From the NCBI RefSeq assembly GCF_016773205.1, contig NZ_JAETWB010000002.1:497123-552307 (forward strand): a stretch of DNA of 55,185 nt, written 5' to 3'. Of this stretch, positions 45,818 to 54,078 are shown piece after piece. The DNA comes from Belnapia arida (lineage in GTDB: Bacteria; Pseudomonadota; Alphaproteobacteria; Acetobacterales; Acetobacteraceae). The number at the start of each line of letters is the position of its first letter. The stretch's first letter is position 1. A model generated the notes under the pieces. The model was not told the origin of the DNA and ran no database searches. It saw nothing but the letters and a program-made list of their open reading frames with translations. Made by a program: the position numbers and the translations under genes.

Positions 45818-46410
45818 CCGAGCCCGTGCTCACCCCGCCGCCGCATGCGGTGCCGGCCGCCTTCACCCGCGCCCAGCTCGACTGGCTGCCCTGGCTGGAG
45901 CCGCTGGCGCCCGAGGCGTTGACGCCGCGGCACATGGCGGCGCTGGTCGATGCGTCGCGCGCCGGCTCGCCCTATTTCCGCCTGCTGGCGCGCGACCCGG
46001 CGGCGCTCGAGGCGCGCACGCGCACCGACAAGGACATCTTCTACAACACCGATGCCGGGCTGCCGCGAGCGGAGCGCGAACTGGCGGCGGCCGCGACCTC
46101 GCGCTTCAACGGCTGCATCTACTGCGCCTCGGTGCATGCGCGCTTCGCCGCGACCTATTCGAAGCGGGTGGAGGATGTGCAGCGGCTGCTCGACGAGGGC
46201 GTCGGCGCCGCGCTGGGCGAGCGCTGGGAGGCCATCGTCGCGGCCTCGGTGGCGCTGTCGGCGACACCGGTCGCCTTCGGGCCGGAGCATGTGGCGCGGC
46301 TGCGGCAGGTCGGGCTGGACGACCTGGCGATCGCCGACGTCATCCAATCGGCGGCCTTCTTCAACTGGGCGAACCGGTTGATGCTCTCGCTCGGGGAGCC
46401 GACGGAATAG
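45814..46410 (+). CDS. AhpD-like alkylhydroperoxidase-domain protein (Avi_7169-type)
   Basis: 198 residues. The AhpD core is clear: ERELAAAATSRFNGCIYCASVHARF with Cys101, Cys104 and His108 (CxxCxxxH), preceded by DIFYNTDAGLPRAERE and followed by VEDVQRLLDEGV and LDDLAIADVIQSAAFFNWANRLM. Expected to reduce peroxides or act in a thiol relay, perhaps detoxifying a peroxy product of the flavin monooxygenase. From memory it fits a family named after Avi_7169. Four-base overlap with the CMD gene; last gene of the transporter-enzyme operon. Confidence 0.88.
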   Translation: MTEPVLTPPPHAVPAAFTRAQLDWLPWLEPLAPEALTPRHMAALVDASRAGSPYFRLLARDPAALEARTRTDKDIFYNTDAGLPRAERELAAAATSRFNGCIYCASVHARFAATYSKRVEDVQRLLDEGVGAALGERWEAIVAASVALSATPVAFGPEHVARLRQVGLDDLAIADVIQSAAFFNWANRLMLSLGEPTE

Positions 46411-46411
46411 G

Positions 46412-46444
46412 GGCGGCACCGGACGCCTGTTGGTCCGGCGCCCC
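46412..46444 (+). terminator. Hairpin after the AhpD-like gene
   Basis: A stem formed by 46412-46424 and 46433-46444 (core CCGGAC/GTCCGG, one A-C mismatch, one bulge) closes an eight-base loop just after the stop at 46410. No T-run. Likely marks the end of the transporter-monooxygenase operon. Confidence 0.45.
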
Positions 46445-46514
46445 GGCTGGACCATGATGGCCCGCAGCTTCCAGGGGCATCATAGATGAAGCTATCGCAA
46501 AGGGGCGGGGCGGC

Positions 46515-47420
46515 ATGAGCGGCGCGCCCTATGCCGGGCCGGTGGTGGATGCGCATCACCACTTCTGGGACCCGCGCGTCAACCATCACCCCTGGCTGAC
46601 CGAGGCGGGGGTGATTCCCTTCCGCTATGGCGACTACCGGGCGATCCGCCGGCCCTATCTGCCGGACGAGTACCGGGCGGATGCGGCCGGGCACAACCTG
46701 GCCGGCAGCGTCTATGTGGAGACGGAGTGGGACCCGCAGGACCCGCTCGGCGAGGTGCGCTATGCCGCGTTGCTGCGCGAGCGGCACGGGCTGCCGGATG
46801 CGGTGGTCGGGCAGGCTTGGCTTGACCGGGGGGATGTGGCGGAGGTGCTGGCTGGGCATGCCGCCTCCGTGCTGGTGCGGAGCGTGCGGCACAAGCCGGG
46901 CAGGCCGAAGGCGCCGGGGGAGCCGGGACAGACGCTGATGTCGGACCCGGACTGGCGGCGCGGCTATGCGCTGCTGGCGCGGCACGGGCTGCATTTCGAC
47001 CTGCAGACGCCGTGGTGGACGCTGGATGAGGCGGTGCGGCTGGCGGAGGATTTCCCTGAGACGCTCATCATCCTCAACCACACGGGGCTGCCGGCGGATC
47101 GCAGCGCCGAGGGGCTGGCGGGGTGGCGGGAGGCGATGGCGCGGCTGGCCGAATGCGCCAATGTGGTGGTGAAGGTTTCGGGGCTCGGCGTGCGGGGGCA
47201 AAGCTGGGCGGCGGGGTGGACCGGGTGGATCATCCGCGAGGCGGTGGCGCTGTTCGGCACGGCGCGGGTGATGTTCGCCAGCAATTTTCCGGTGGACAGC
47301 CTCTGTGCCAGCTTCGATGAGATCTACTCCGGCTTCAAATCCGCCGTCGCGGACCGGCCGGAGCCCGAGCAGCGGGCGATGTTCTGCGACAATGCGCGGC
47401 GGGTCTACCGCATCGGGTAG
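46515..47420 (+). CDS. Amidohydrolase-2 family metal-dependent hydrolase
   Basis: 301 residues of the TIM-barrel amidohydrolase family that includes 2-pyrone-4,6-dicarboxylate lactonase and sugar lactonases. VVDAHHHFWDPRVNHHPWL gives the HxH metal motif. VYVETEWDPQDP, LLARHGLHFDLQTPWW, ILNHTGLP (His) and MFASNFPVDSL (where the late Asp/Asn lies) follow. Probably hydrolyses a lactone or C-C/C-N bond of a ring-cleavage or acid intermediate; substrate unknown. The pdxA-like gene follows after 8 bp. Confidence 0.9.
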   Translation: MSGAPYAGPVVDAHHHFWDPRVNHHPWLTEAGVIPFRYGDYRAIRRPYLPDEYRADAAGHNLAGSVYVETEWDPQDPLGEVRYAALLRERHGLPDAVVGQAWLDRGDVAEVLAGHAASVLVRSVRHKPGRPKAPGEPGQTLMSDPDWRRGYALLARHGLHFDLQTPWWTLDEAVRLAEDFPETLIILNHTGLPADRSAEGLAGWREAMARLAECANVVVKVSGLGVRGQSWAAGWTGWIIREAVALFGTARVMFASNFPVDSLCASFDEIYSGFKSAVADRPEPEQRAMFCDNARRVYRIG

Positions 47421-47428
47421 GGAAGGGG

Positions 47429-48433
47429 ATGGGAATGAGCCAGCCGAGGCCGCATGTCGCGCTCGCCATGGGGGATGCCGCCGGCATCTCGCCTGAGCTC
47501 ACCGCCCGGGTCCTCGCCGATGCGGAGGTGCGCGCGGCGGCGGCCATCACCGTGATCGGCGATGCGCGGGTGCTGGCCGAGGGCGCGCGGGTGGCGGGGG
47601 TCACGCTCGACATCGACACCGGCGAGGGACGGCCTGGAGAGCGGCCGTCACTGCGTGACCTTGGGCATTGCGATCCGGCGGCGGTGCCGCTGGGCCAGGT
47701 CTCGGAGGCGGGCGGGCGGTTCGCGACCGCGAATTTCCGCCGCGCGCTGGCCATGGCGGCGGCGGGGGAGGCGGATGCGGTCTGCTTCACGCCATTCAAC
47801 AAGGCGGCGATGCGGCTGGTGACGCCGGACTATGAGGACGAGATCGGCTTCACCGCGGAGGCGATCGGCTTCCGGGGGGTGGCGAAGGAGTTCAACATCC
47901 TCGAAGGGCTGTGGAATGCGCGCGTCACCTCGCATGTGCCGCTGAAGGATGTGGCGGGGCTGCTGAGCCGCGAGGCGATCCTCGAGAATCTCCGGCTGAC
48001 GGCGGGGGCGCTGCGGGCGGCGGGGGTGGCGCGGCCGCGGATTGCGGTCGCGGCGCTCAATCCGCATGCGGGGGATGGCGGTAACTTCGGGCGAGAGGAG
48101 ATCGACGTCATCGGCCCGGCCGTCGAGGCGGGCAAGGCCGAGCAGATCGGCTGCGACGGGCCGTACCCGGCGGATACGGTCTTCGTCCGGGCCAAGCGGG
48201 GCGACTTCGACGCGGTGCTGACGATGTACCACGACCAGGGGCAGATCGCGATGAAGCTGATCGGCTTCGAGGCGGGGGTGACGCTGCTGGGCGGCTTCCC
48301 CTTCCCGATCTGCACGGCGGCGCATGGCACGGCCTATGACATCGCCGGGCGCGGCATCGCCCATCCGGGGGCGATGCGGAATGCGGTGCTGCTGGCGGCG
48401 CGGATGGCGGTCAGCGGCGCAAGCCGGCGATGA
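47429..48433 (+). CDS. PdxA-family dehydrogenase (PdxA2-like)
   Basis: 334 residues. Family motifs: ALAMGDAAGISPELTARVLAD, FTPFNKAAMRLVTPDYEDEIGFTAEAIG, TSHVPLKDVAGLLS, ALNPHAGDGGNFGREEID, DTVFVRAKRGDFDAVLTMYHDQGQIAMKL and GTAYDIAGRGIA. Metal-binding His residues are present. Besides 4-hydroxythreonine-phosphate dehydrogenase, this fold includes catabolic enzymes acting on threonate phosphates or dihydrodiols. The setting beside an amidohydrolase favours a catabolic role over vitamin B6 synthesis. ATG 47435 is an alternative start. Its 3' end overlaps tetR by 23 bp. Confidence 0.88.
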   Translation: MGMSQPRPHVALAMGDAAGISPELTARVLADAEVRAAAAITVIGDARVLAEGARVAGVTLDIDTGEGRPGERPSLRDLGHCDPAAVPLGQVSEAGGRFATANFRRALAMAAAGEADAVCFTPFNKAAMRLVTPDYEDEIGFTAEAIGFRGVAKEFNILEGLWNARVTSHVPLKDVAGLLSREAILENLRLTAGALRAAGVARPRIAVAALNPHAGDGGNFGREEIDVIGPAVEAGKAEQIGCDGPYPADTVFVRAKRGDFDAVLTMYHDQGQIAMKLIGFEAGVTLLGGFPFPICTAAHGTAYDIAGRGIAHPGAMRNAVLLAARMAVSGASRR

Positions 48434-48986
48434 GCACGTCGAGCACGCGGAGCACCCTGGAGCGCCAGTCCGGGCCCTCCTGCGCGTAGCAGACGCCGAC
48501 CAGGGCCAGCAGCAGCTCCTCCGCATCGAGGTCGCTGCGCAGATCGCCGGCTTCCGTCGCGCGGCGCAGCAGGCCGCCGAGTGCCGCGCGGAGGCGGTCG
48601 AGCGCGGAGGCGATCGATTCCGAGGATTTGTGCGACACCATGGCGAGGGCGGCGGCCATGCCCTTTTTGGTGGCGATGAACTCGACATTGGCGGCCAGCC
48701 AGCGGCGCAGCGCCTCGGCGGGAGGCAGCTCGGCCGAGAGCCGGGCGGCGAGCTCCACCAGCTGATCCACCTCGCGGCGGTAGACCGCCTCGTAGAGCGC
48801 CTCCCGGGTCGGGAAGTGGCGGTAGAGCGTGCCGATGCCCAAGCCCGCCTCGCGGGCGACGGCCTCCAGGCTCGCCGCCGGGCCGCCCTGGTTGAAGACG
48901 GTGCGGGCGGCTGCCAGCAGGCGGTCGCGGTTGCGGGTGGCGTCCGCGCGGGGCTTCCGTGGTGTCTGGCTCCGCTCCTCGGTCAT
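48411..48986 (-). CDS. TetR family transcriptional regulator
   Basis: 191 residues. N-terminal HTH: RDRLLAAARTVFNQGGPAASLEAVAREAGLGIGTLYRHFPTREALYEAVY. The C-terminal ligand domain has LRRWLAANVEFIATKKGMAAAL and ends LRVLDVLIAGLRR; in style it fits TetR proteins with a C-terminal SbtR-like domain. It is divergent from the molybdenum hydroxylase genes (153 bp), with a perfect 15-bp dyad about 32 bp upstream of its ATG, so it probably controls itself and that operon. Ligand unknown, perhaps an aldehyde or aromatic substrate of the enzyme. Confidence 0.93.
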   Translation of the reverse strand: MTEERSQTPRKPRADATRNRDRLLAAARTVFNQGGPAASLEAVAREAGLGIGTLYRHFPTREALYEAVYRREVDQLVELAARLSAELPPAEALRRWLAANVEFIATKKGMAAALAMVSHKSSESIASALDRLRAALGGLLRRATEAGDLRSDLDAEELLLALVGVCYAQEGPDWRSRVLRVLDVLIAGLRR

Positions 48987-49017
48987 CGCGCTTGGTTGAT
49001 ATCCTGCCCCTTGTAAG

Positions 49018-49032
49018 CGGAGGGTGCCTCCG
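49018..49032. promoter_or_regulatory. Perfect CGGAGG-GTG-CCTCCG dyad, candidate TetR operator
   Basis: CGGAGG (49018-49023) and CCTCCG (49027-49032) are exact inverted repeats, set in AT-richer sequence (TTGTAAG before, TATATC after) between the divergent tetR and hydroxylase genes. Size and symmetry suit a TetR dimer. The assignment is inference from position. Confidence 0.55.
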
Positions 49033-49139
49033 TATATCGCCCCATATGAGGCCAGGGAGCGGCTGATCGCCCTTGGCTCCAGGACCCGCCCCGCCGTGCC
49101 GGCGGGGTGGCAACGCCGTGGCCCTCATCGGAGATCCGC

Positions 49140-49637
49140 ATGAGCCTGTCCATCACCCTCACCGTGAATGCGGTGCCCAGGACCATCGCATTGGACGATC
49201 CCCGGGTCACGCTGCTTGACCTGCTGCGCGAGCGGCTCGACCTCACCGGGACCAAGAAGGGCTGCGACCGTGGCCAGTGCGGCGCCTGCACCGTGCTCGT
49301 CGATGGGCGGCGGGTGAACTCCTGCCTGGCGCTGGCCGTGAGCCTCGACGGGGCGGAGGTGCTGACCATCGAGGGGCTGGCCGAGGGCGAGGTGCCCCAT
49401 CCGGTGCAGGCGGCCTTCATCGAGCATGATGCCTTCCAATGCGGCTTCTGCACGCCGGGGCAGATCATGAGCGCGGTCGGGCTGATCCGCGAGGCGCAGG
49501 CGGGCGACGACCCCGAGCGGGTGCGCGAGGCGATGAGCGGCAATCTCTGCCGCTGCGGCGCCTACAAGGGCATCACCGAGGCAGTGCTGGAGGCGCAGCG
49601 GCGCCTTGCCGCCGATGCAGAGGAGAAGGCGGCATGA
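49140..49637 (+). CDS. Molybdenum hydroxylase, 2Fe-2S subunit (PaoA/YagT-like)
   Basis: 165 residues holding two [2Fe-2S] clusters that pass electrons from the molybdenum centre to FAD. The plant-ferredoxin cluster is in KKGCDRGQCGACTVLVDG with a later Cys (VNSCLAL); the second is in FQCGFCTPGQIMS and GNLCRCGAYKGI. ATG 49140 follows GGAGATCC and gives MSLSITLTVN. Unlike E. coli PaoA there is no Tat signal, so the complex should be cytoplasmic. Overlaps the next gene by four bases. Confidence 0.96.
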   Translation: MSLSITLTVNAVPRTIALDDPRVTLLDLLRERLDLTGTKKGCDRGQCGACTVLVDGRRVNSCLALAVSLDGAEVLTIEGLAEGEVPHPVQAAFIEHDAFQCGFCTPGQIMSAVGLIREAQAGDDPERVREAMSGNLCRCGAYKGITEAVLEAQRRLAADAEEKAA

Positions 49638-50692
49638 ACCGCTTCGACTATGTCCGCCCCGCGACGGTGGCGGAGGCGGTGGCCGCCGCGGCCCAGCCGG
49701 GCAGCGCCTATCTCGCCGCCGGGACGAACCTGCTCGACCTGATGAAGGGCGGGGTGATGCGGCCGGCGCGGCTGGTGGATCTGGCGCGGGTACCGGGGCT
49801 CGACGCGATTGAGGCGTTGCCGGATGGCGGCGTGCGGATCGGCGCGCGGGTGCGCAATTCGGACCTCGCCTATGATCCTGGCTTCGCGCGGCGCTTCCCG
49901 GCGGTGGCGGAGGCCTTGCTGTCGGGTGCTTCGGCGCAGTTGCGCAATGCGGCGACGGTCGGCGGCAACCTGCTGCAGCGGACGCGCTGCGCCTATTTCT
50001 ACGATCCGGCCAGCGCCTGCAACAAGCGCGAGGCCGGCGCCGGTTGCGATGCGCGAGAGGGCGAGAACCGGCTGCATGCGGTGCTGGGCTGGAGCGAGCA
50101 GTGCATCGCGACGCACCCTTCGGATTTCTGCGTGCCGCTCGTCGCCTTGGGCGCGGTGGTGGAGATCGAGGGGCAGGCGGGGCGGCGCGAGGTGCCGCTC
50201 GAGGAATTCCATCGCCTGCCCGGCACCACGCCGGAGCGGGAGAGCGTGCTGGCGCCGGGCGAGCTCATCGTGGCGGTGCGGCTGCCGGGCGAGGCCGCCG
50301 GCTTCGCCGGGCATGCGCGCTATGTGAAGCTGCGCGAGCGCACCTCCTATGCCTTCGCCGTGGTCTCCGCCACGGCCGGGCTGCGGCTGGAGGATGGCGC
50401 CATCGCCGAGGCGCGGCTGGCGCTCGGCGGCGTCGCGGCGAAGCCCTGGCGGGTGCCGGAGGCGGAGGCCGTTCTGCGCGGCGCGCGGCCGGGTGCCGAG
50501 GCCTTCCGCCGGGCAGCGGAGGCGGCGCTGGCCGAGGCGCGGCCTTCCGGCGACAACGCGTTCAAGATCGAGCTGGCGCGGCGCATCCTGGTACGCGCGC
50601 TCACCCTCGCCGCGGCCGGCACGCCGGAGCGGCTGCCGGCCCTGCCGGCCTCCCCCCATGCCCCCCATCCGGGAGTTTCCCTCCATGGCTGA
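49634..50692 (+). CDS. Molybdenum hydroxylase, FAD subunit with 4Fe-4S Cys set (PaoB/YagS-like)
   Basis: 352 residues. FAD-binding elements AAGTNLLDLMKGG and NAATVGGNLLQRTRC, then an inserted Cys-rich loop: Cys119, Cys129 (ACNKRE), Cys138 (AGCDA) and Cys157 (SEQCIATHPSD). This four-Cys set matches the extra 4Fe-4S cluster of E. coli PaoB and is absent from ordinary xanthine dehydrogenase FAD subunits. It places the complex in the aldehyde-oxidoreductase branch. The stop overlaps the large-subunit start by 8 bp. Confidence 0.95.
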   Translation: MNRFDYVRPATVAEAVAAAAQPGSAYLAAGTNLLDLMKGGVMRPARLVDLARVPGLDAIEALPDGGVRIGARVRNSDLAYDPGFARRFPAVAEALLSGASAQLRNAATVGGNLLQRTRCAYFYDPASACNKREAGAGCDAREGENRLHAVLGWSEQCIATHPSDFCVPLVALGAVVEIEGQAGRREVPLEEFHRLPGTTPERESVLAPGELIVAVRLPGEAAGFAGHARYVKLRERTSYAFAVVSATAGLRLEDGAIAEARLALGGVAAKPWRVPEAEAVLRGARPGAEAFRRAAEAALAEARPSGDNAFKIELARRILVRALTLAAAGTPERLPALPASPHAPHPGVSLHG

Positions 50693-52940
50693 GCTCGCAT
50701 CCTCCGCGGCGCATGTCCGTCACGGCTCCAGCATCGGCCAGCCGCTCACCCGGCGGGACGGGCAGCTGAAGGTCACCGGCGGGGCGCGCTATGCCGCCGA
50801 CAACCATCCGCCGGGGATGCTGCATGCCGCGCTGGCGGTGAGCAGCGTCGCGCGCGGGCGGGTCACCGGGCTTGATCTCGAGGCGGCGCGGGCGCATCCC
50901 GGCGTGGTCGCGGTGATGACGCCGGAGAACCGGCCGGCGCTGGCGCAGGACCCGAACGACAAGTCGGGACCCTTCGTCTTCCGCATGGAGCTGCTGCAGG
51001 ACGATACGGTGCGCTATGTCGGCCAGCCGGTCGCGGTGGTGATCGCCGAGACGCTGGAGGCGGCGACCGAGGGCGCGGCGCTGCTCGCCCCGCGTTATGC
51101 GGCGGAGCCGGTGAGCACCGGGCTCGAGGATGGCGAGGCCTTCGTCCCGCCCGCGGTCGGCGTCGGGGCGCCGGCGGAAGTGCGGCATGGCGATGTGGAG
51201 GCCGGGCTCGCCGCGGCGGCGCGGCGGGTCGAGGCGGTCTACGAGACGCCGGCGCAGTACCACAATGCGATGGAGCCGCATGCGGTCGTCGCCGCCTGGG
51301 AGGGCGACCGGCTCTCCATCGACACGCCGAGCCAGGGTCTTGTCATGGCGGTGGGGCGGGTCGCCGGGCTGTTCGGCATCCCGCCGGAGAATGTCGAGAT
51401 CCGCAGCCCCTTCCTCGGCGGCGGCTTCGGTTCCAAGGGGGCGATCTCGGGGCCGCAGGTGCTCGGCATCCTCGCAGCAAAGCTGGTCGGGCGGCCGGTG
51501 AAGCTGGTGCTGAAGCGCGACCAGATGTACGGGCCGGTCGGGCATCGTGCGCCGACGCGGCAGACGCTGCGGCTCGGCGTGGATGGCGAGGGGGCGCTGA
51601 CCGCGCTGCATCACCATGTCCGCACGGCGAGCAGCCGGTACGACGACTTCTTCGAGCCCTCGGGCAGCGTCTCGCACACGCTCTATGCCAGCCCGGCCAT
51701 CGCCACGACCAGCGATGCGGTGCGGCTGGATAGCGGGACGCCGATCTTCATGCGGGCGCCGGGCGAGGCGAGCGGCAGCATCGCCCTCGAAGGCGCGATC
51801 GACGAGATGGCGGCGGCCTGCGGCATGGACCCGCTGGAGTTCCGCCTCAGGAACTATGCCGAGGTGGAGCCGACGAGCGGCAAGCCCTTCTCCTCCAAGG
51901 CGCTGCGCGAATGCTATGCGCAGGGCGCCGAGCGCTTCGGCTGGAGCGGGCGGCCGCTGGCGCCGCGGCAGATGCGGGATGAGGACGGGCTGCTGGTCGG
52001 CTGGGGCGTCGGCACCGCGACCTTCCCGGCGCTGATGATGCACGGCCAGGCGCGGGCGGTGCTGCGGCGGGACGGCAGCGGGCTGGTCGAGACAGGCGCG
52101 CATGACATGGGGCAGGGGGCGTGGACGGCCTTCGCCCAGATCGCGGCCGACAGCCTGGCGCTGCCGATCGACCAGCTGGAGTTCCGCGCCGGGCATTCAG
52201 GCCTGCCGGATGCGGGCATCGCCGGCGGCTCGGCCCATACCGCGACGGCGGGCATGGCGATCCATGGCGCTGGCGCCGATGTCATCGCCCGTCTGGCGGA
52301 ACTGGCGATGACCGATCAGCGCTCGCCGCTCTTCGGCGCCGGGAATGCCGGCGTGGTGGCGCGCGAGGGGCGGCTGGTGCGGCGCGACGACGAGAGCCGG
52401 GGCGAGAGCTATGCCGAGATCCTCGCCCGTGCCGGCCTCGACGAGATCGAGGGGCGCGGCACCGGCGCGATGGATCAGGCGGCGCAGGAGCACTACGCCA
52501 TGCACGCGCATGGTGCCGTCTTCGCCGAGGTGAAGGTCGACCCGGAGCTTGGGCAGATCCGCGCGACGCGGCTGGTCGGCGCCTTCGCCGCCGGGCGGAT
52601 CATCAACCCGCGGCTGGTGCGGAGCCAATACTATGGCGGGATGATCTGGGGCGTCTCCTTCGCCCTGCACGAGGCGGCGGTGGTGGACCGGCGCACGGGG
52701 CGGGTCATGAACGCCAATCTTGGCGAGTACCATGTGCCGGTGAATGCGGACGTGCCTTCGCTCGAGGCCATCCTGGTCGATGAAGTGGACCCGCATGTGA
52801 ATGCGCTCGGCATCAAGGGCGTCGGCGAGATCGGCATCACCGGCTCGGCGGGGGCGGTGGCCAATGCCGTCTGGCATGCGACGGGGGTGCGGGTGCGGCG
52901 CTTCCCCATCGCCATCGAGGAGTTGCTCGGTCAGCCGTAG
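50685..52940 (+). CDS. Molybdenum hydroxylase, large molybdopterin subunit (PaoC/YagR-like)
   Basis: 751 residues. The two halves of the aldehyde oxidase/xanthine dehydrogenase large subunit are visible: LTRRDGQLKVTGGARYAAD, MEPHAVVAAWEGD, SPFLGGGFGSKGAISGPQV, MRAPGEASGSIALE, GAHDMGQGAWTAFAQIAAD, and the catalytic Glu715 in GIKGVGEIGITGSAG. Likely oxidises aldehydes to acids; exact substrate unknown. ATG 50685 follows GGGAG; ATG 50658 in frame is an alternative. No XdhC/PaoD-type cofactor-insertion gene is nearby. Its end overlaps the convergent permease by 10 bp. Confidence 0.96.
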   Translation: MAELASSAAHVRHGSSIGQPLTRRDGQLKVTGGARYAADNHPPGMLHAALAVSSVARGRVTGLDLEAARAHPGVVAVMTPENRPALAQDPNDKSGPFVFRMELLQDDTVRYVGQPVAVVIAETLEAATEGAALLAPRYAAEPVSTGLEDGEAFVPPAVGVGAPAEVRHGDVEAGLAAAARRVEAVYETPAQYHNAMEPHAVVAAWEGDRLSIDTPSQGLVMAVGRVAGLFGIPPENVEIRSPFLGGGFGSKGAISGPQVLGILAAKLVGRPVKLVLKRDQMYGPVGHRAPTRQTLRLGVDGEGALTALHHHVRTASSRYDDFFEPSGSVSHTLYASPAIATTSDAVRLDSGTPIFMRAPGEASGSIALEGAIDEMAAACGMDPLEFRLRNYAEVEPTSGKPFSSKALRECYAQGAERFGWSGRPLAPRQMRDEDGLLVGWGVGTATFPALMMHGQARAVLRRDGSGLVETGAHDMGQGAWTAFAQIAADSLALPIDQLEFRAGHSGLPDAGIAGGSAHTATAGMAIHGAGADVIARLAELAMTDQRSPLFGAGNAGVVAREGRLVRRDDESRGESYAEILARAGLDEIEGRGTGAMDQAAQEHYAMHAHGAVFAEVKVDPELGQIRATRLVGAFAAGRIINPRLVRSQYYGGMIWGVSFALHEAAVVDRRTGRVMNANLGEYHVPVNADVPSLEAILVDEVDPHVNALGIKGVGEIGITGSAGAVANAVWHATGVRVRRFPIAIEELLGQP

Positions 52941-53680
52941 GCGCGGCGGAAGAAGACGGCGGTCATCGCCACGCTGAAGGCGATGACGAAGCCGCGCAGC
53001 CAGGGCGTCGGCACGCGGCGGGCGAGGCTGGCGCCGAGGTAGCCGCCGATGACGGCGGCGACCAGCATCACCGCCGTCTCCGGCCACCAGACCGGGCCGG
53101 CGACGGCGAAGCAGAGCACGGCGACGGCATTGGCGGCGCTGACCAGGATGGTCCGCGCCGCGCTCATCGAGCGGATGTCGGAATCGCCGAGCAGGCTCCA
53201 GACCGCCATCATCATGATGCCGACGCCGCCGCCGAAATAGCCGGCATAGACGGCGAGCGGCACCTGTGCGCCGGTCACCGCGCCGGGGCCGATCCGCACC
53301 CGCCGGCGCAGCGCAGCGCCGAGCGGGCGGCCGAAGGCGAAGGCCAGGGTGCCGACAAGCAGCAGCCAGGGCAGCAGCACGTCGAAGGCATGCTGCGGCG
53401 TGACCAGCAGCAACAATGCGCCGACGAGGCCGCCGGCCAGGCTGATGAGGATCATGGTGCGGAGCGGGATGCCCTCGAAGGGACGGAAGTCCCGCCGCCA
53501 GGCCCAGGCGCTGGCAATAGTGCCGGGTAGCAGCGCCACGGTGCTCGAGGCATTGGCGGCGACCGAGGGCAGGCCGACGAAGACCATCGCCGGGATGCTG
53601 ACGAAGGAGCCGCCGCCGGCTGCGGCATTCATGGCGCCGGCGAGAAGGCCGGCGCCGAACAGGATGACGAGTTGCTCCAT
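52931..53680 (-). CDS. TauE/SafE family permease
   Basis: 249 residues, about eight hydrophobic helices. The family opening is clear: LVILFGAGLLAGAMNAAAGGGSFVSIPAMVFVGLPSVAANASSTVALLPGTIASAWAW; the second repeat has AVYAGYFGGGVGIMMMAVWSLLG. Members export or import sulfite, sulfoacetate or other organic anions. The substrate is unknown, and the gene has no sulfur-metabolism neighbours. Convergent with the molybdenum hydroxylase operon. Confidence 0.93.
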   Translation of the reverse strand: MEQLVILFGAGLLAGAMNAAAGGGSFVSIPAMVFVGLPSVAANASSTVALLPGTIASAWAWRRDFRPFEGIPLRTMILISLAGGLVGALLLLVTPQHAFDVLLPWLLLVGTLAFAFGRPLGAALRRRVRIGPGAVTGAQVPLAVYAGYFGGGVGIMMMAVWSLLGDSDIRSMSAARTILVSAANAVAVLCFAVAGPVWWPETAVMLVAAVIGGYLGASLARRVPTPWLRGFVIAFSVAMTAVFFRRAYG

Positions 53681-53706
53681 GGGCGAAGAGTGCTCCGCCC
53701 GAGGGG

Positions 53707-53967
53707 TCAGCGCCAGCCGTAGGTCCGGTCATGGTGGTGGCGGGGGTGCCAGCCATGGTGCTGCGAGCCGTAATGGCGCGGCGGCGGGGCATGGCGGTGC
53801 CAGTGATGGTGGCGTGGCGGGGGCGCATAGTGCCGCCAGTGATCGCCATGCACCGGGGTGACGACCGGGCCTTCACGATGGAAGGGTGCCGCACCCGCGC
53901 CGTCCAGCGCGGCGCCGGCGGAGAGCAGCCCGAGGCCGAGAGCGGCTGCAGCGAGAAAGCGACGCAT
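53707..53967 (-). CDS. Small secreted histidine-rich protein
   Basis: 86 residues: signal peptide (MRRFLAAAALGLGLLSAGAA, cleavage near GAGAA) and a mature part of about 60 residues with 16 His, many Trp/Tyr/Pro, and two copies of APPPRHxxxxH-like sequence (HYAPPPRHHHWHRHAPPPRHYG). Such composition suggests binding of Zn, Ni or Cu in the periplasm; no family is recognised. ATG 53967 lies 6-7 bases after AGGAGA on the minus strand; ATG 53970 is adjacent. It is 26 bp upstream of the TauE/SafE gene, so the two may be co-transcribed. Confidence 0.75.
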   Translation of the reverse strand: MRRFLAAAALGLGLLSAGAALDGAGAAPFHREGPVVTPVHGDHWRHYAPPPRHHHWHRHAPPPRHYGSQHHGWHPRHHHDRTYGWR

Positions 53968-54078
53968 CATGTTCTCCTGTGGAAAGGTCCACGGGGGCAT
54001 GATGGGGCGCAGGTCAAGGCGGGATCGGGGCCGGATTGGCGCGAAGCCGGGGCGGAGTGTAACGGCCCGTGGCAGACG

